Assembly (NCBI GenBank): GCA_900550625.1
Contig: URSW01000105.1
Span: 1-6,237 of the forward strand
Direction: 5' to 3'
DNA: 6,237 nt
Origin: an uncultured Eubacteriales bacterium
GTDB lineage: Bacteria > Bacillota > Clostridia > Oscillospirales > CAG-272
Shown here one piece after another: positions 4,245 to 6,237 of the stretch; within the stretch, counting starts at the first letter, position 1; the number at the start of each line of letters is the position of its first letter. The notes under the pieces were generated by a model. It saw nothing but the letters and a program-made list of their open reading frames with translations, made no database searches and was not told where the DNA came from. A program made the translations under genes and the position numbers.

Positions 4245-6237
4245 ATGGTCGCACTTGACAGCTATCCGACAGCCCTCACCGATATACTCGGGGAGAACGG
4301 CACGGATTTCGGCGATGCCGAGCTTCTTGCAAAATGCGATATGAACAAGGACGGCGCACACTGCGACTGCTTCCTTATCGCCACTGCGAAGGAGCTTTTT
4401 GCCGTGTCGGGGATCACCGTGCTCACCCGGCGCGAGACGCGCCTTCTTACCTCGCCGACGGCGCGGAGGATCGACGCGGAGTTTACCGTGCTTTCGTTTG
4501 AGCGGTACGATCTCTGCGATCTCGAGGATTTTGCGGTCGAAGAGCTTATCTCGTCGGGCAGGCTCACCGCATTCTCAAAGAAGGCGGAGGGGCAGGTGCT
4601 GATTGCCGTCTTTACTAACACTTCGAAGTTTCAGGCGGAGATGTTCGCAAAGTATATCGTCAAGGTGAAAAAGGGCGAGCGGGTCGAGCTTGACGAGGAG
4701 GATTCGGCGGAGCGTCTCTTCTGCCCGAAGTGCGGTGCGCGCTATCCCGATCCCGAATTGAAGATCTGCCCGCACTGTACGGACAAGGGAAAGCTGATGC
4801 GCCGCCTGTCCGTGTTCCTTTTCAAATACAAGTCGAAGATCGCACTTTCGTTCGCCTGTCTTTTCGTGATAAGCGTGCTCGGCGTTATCTCGCCGTATAT
4901 CAGCTCCGCATTCTTCTACGACGAGGTGCTCGAGGCAGACGGATCGTTCTACGGTCAGATCGGACTTGTCATAGCCCTCGTGGTGAGCGTGCGCGCGTTT
5001 TCGGCGCTGTTTGATGTGGTGAACAGTGTGCTGACGTCGAAGATCGCCGCAATGATGACCTACGACCTCAGACAGACGATATTCGGAGCGATACAGCGCC
5101 TGTCCCTCGGATTTTTCACGGGACGCCAGACCGGCGGACTTATGAGTCAGGTAAACGGCGACGCGCAGACGATCTACACGTTCTTCTGCGACGGAGTTCC
5201 GTACTTCCTCATGAACGTGGTGCAGATCGCGGTCCTTGCGGTCATCATGTTCATCTTCAATCCGCTGCTTGCCTTCATATCTCTTGTAACGCTTCCGTTT
5301 TTCGTCGTGACGGTCAGATTCGTTTTCAAACGTCTCGGCAATCTTCATGCAAAACGTTATTCAAGCTCGCGCTCGATGAACTCGGCGCTCGGCGATATCC
5401 TCGGCGGAATGCGCGTGGTCAAGGCGTTCTCGAGGGAGAAAAACGAAATAAAGCGCTTCGGCAGAACGGCGCGCCGCCTCGCCGAGAACGAAAAGAAGCT
5501 CGCCGATTTCGAGAATACGGCGTTTCCGTTCGCGGATTTCATCCTCTATCTCGGCAACGTGCTTGTGCTCGGCTTCGGCGGATGGATGGTCATACGCGGA
5601 AAGATGACATACGGTATGCTCGTCAGCTTCACCGCCTATATGAACATGATCTACGGTCCGATGTACTTCTTCATCGACATAACGTATTGGTTCAGCGACT
5701 GCGTGAACGCCTGCGTCCGCCTGTTCGAGGTCGCGGATGCCGTGCCGGACGTCGTTGAATCCGATCACCCGGTCGTGCCCGACGAGATACGCGGCAGAGT
5801 CACGTTCAGGGACGTTGAGTTTTCCTACGTCAAGAACAGAAAGGTCATCGACGGGATCAGCTTCGACATCGAGGCGGGCAACGTGATCGGCATCGTCGGT
5901 CACACCGGCTCGGGAAAATCGACGCTTGCGAACCTGCTGATCCGCCTGTACGATGTCAGCGCCGGGGAGATACTGATCGACGGCGTGAATATAAAGGATC
6001 TTCCGTTTTCGGTGCTCCGCGAGAACATATCGATAGTGTCGCAGGAGACGTTCCTCTTTATGGGAACGATACTCGATAACATACGGTACGCGCGCCCCGA
6101 AGCGTCGGTCGAAGAGGTGATCGCCGCGTCGAAGATCGCGGGAGCGCACGATTTCATAATGAAGCTTCCGGATGCGTATTCGACGAGGATCGGCTTCGGC
6201 TACAAGGATCTTTCGGGAGGCGAGCGCCAGAGGGTCT
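4245..6237 (+). CDS. ABC exporter (fused permease/ATPase) with N-terminal zinc ribbon, 3' end outside window
   Basis: The 664 visible residues form a half-transporter of the exporter type, which would work as a dimer in the cytoplasmic membrane. Residues 1-155 are a soluble domain with a beta-rich pattern that might be PH-like (inference). A zinc ribbon follows, with Cys160, Cys163, Cys175 and Cys178. Six probable membrane helices lie near 199-219, 237-258, 319-340, 341-360, 430-450 and 457-480. The ATPase has an aromatic A-loop residue Y528, Walker A at 552-560 (G-H-T-G-S-G-K-S-T), Q-loop Q600 and the L-S-G-G-E signature at 656-660. Walker B and the switch histidine must lie beyond the edge; total length should be about 740-750 residues or more. 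The ATG is well set: an AAGGAAG-type site precedes it by about 9 nt and an in-frame TGA lies at 4236. Substrate is unknown. Related zinc-ribbon exporters are, from memory, found with DUF1854 proteins, which could be checked downstream. Confidence 0.93.
   Translation, partial: MVALDSYPTALTDILGENGTDFGDAELLAKCDMNKDGAHCDCFLIATAKELFAVSGITVLTRRETRLLTSPTARRIDAEFTVLSFERYDLCDLEDFAVEELISSGRLTAFSKKAEGQVLIAVFTNTSKFQAEMFAKYIVKVKKGERVELDEEDSAERLFCPKCGARYPDPELKICPHCTDKGKLMRRLSVFLFKYKSKIALSFACLFVISVLGVISPYISSAFFYDEVLEADGSFYGQIGLVIALVVSVRAFSALFDVVNSVLTSKIAAMMTYDLRQTIFGAIQRLSLGFFTGRQTGGLMSQVNGDAQTIYTFFCDGVPYFLMNVVQIAVLAVIMFIFNPLLAFISLVTLPFFVVTVRFVFKRLGNLHAKRYSSSRSMNSALGDILGGMRVVKAFSREKNEIKRFGRTARRLAENEKKLADFENTAFPFADFILYLGNVLVLGFGGWMVIRGKMTYGMLVSFTAYMNMIYGPMYFFIDITYWFSDCVNACVRLFEVADAVPDVVESDHPVVPDEIRGRVTFRDVEFSYVKNRKVIDGISFDIEAGNVIGIVGHTGSGKSTLANLLIRLYDVSAGEILIDGVNIKDLPFSVLRENISIVSQETFLFMGTILDNIRYARPEASVEEVIAASKIAGAHDFIMKLPDAYSTRIGFGYKDLSGGERQRV

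Noticed and set aside
3962..4258. Plus-strand frame of 98 codons, including an ATG at 4091, running across the leader into the ABC start
   Set aside because: The ATG at 4091 is at or before the predicted transcript start and has no suitably spaced ribosome site. The translation looks random and crosses strong hairpins. A leader peptide is therefore unsupported.
4575..6149. Two long minus-strand frames (4575-5348 and 5361-6149)
   Set aside because: Both are antisense to the ABC transporter, and their Arg-, His- and Glu-rich translations are typical of shadows in GC-rich coding DNA.

Overview
The window looks like chromosomal DNA of an anaerobic Firmicute of class Clostridia, probably an uncultured gut lineage near Oscillospirales. 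The clues are secreted proteins with type I dockerin modules, a SpoVG homologue next to murC, consensus sigma-A-type promoters, purine-rich ribosome binding sites, and moderately GC-rich genes separated by AT-rich spacers. The assignment is inference; there is no rRNA or other taxonomic marker in the window.

Layout. The left part (1-1584) holds two minus-strand genes for exported dockerin proteins. The upstream one (304-1584) is complete: signal peptide, a concanavalin/LamG-like beta-sandwich region and a C-terminal dockerin. The downstream one (1-220) is cut by the window edge; its dockerin begins almost directly after the signal peptide. A consensus extended -10 promoter (1769-1797) and a leader of about 178 nt with small hairpins precede the pair. 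Next, on the same strand, is murC (1880-3295), the UDP-N-acetylmuramate--L-alanine ligase of peptidoglycan synthesis. An AT-rich divergent region (3296-3508) separates murC from plus-strand spoVG (3509-3826), which ends in a strong intrinsic terminator (3857-3891).

The right part begins with a 353-base non-coding stretch (3892-4244) that is the most interesting region. It contains a second terminator-like stem, a 21-bp-period direct repeat abutting a good promoter, and a leader that can fold into mutually exclusive hairpins, the last being an intrinsic terminator just before the ribosome binding site. This has the architecture of a transcription attenuator or riboswitch of unrecognised class. 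It controls a large ABC exporter half-transporter (4245 to beyond 6237) with an unusual N-terminal domain, a four-cysteine zinc ribbon, six predicted membrane helices and an ATPase domain truncated after its signature motif.

The genes do not form one pathway. murC and spoVG are housekeeping and sporulation/cell-envelope genes; the dockerin pair is an accessory secreted module; the ABC gene appears to be a separately regulated unit whose partners lie outside the window. No tRNA, rRNA, CRISPR array, insertion sequence or attachment site was seen.
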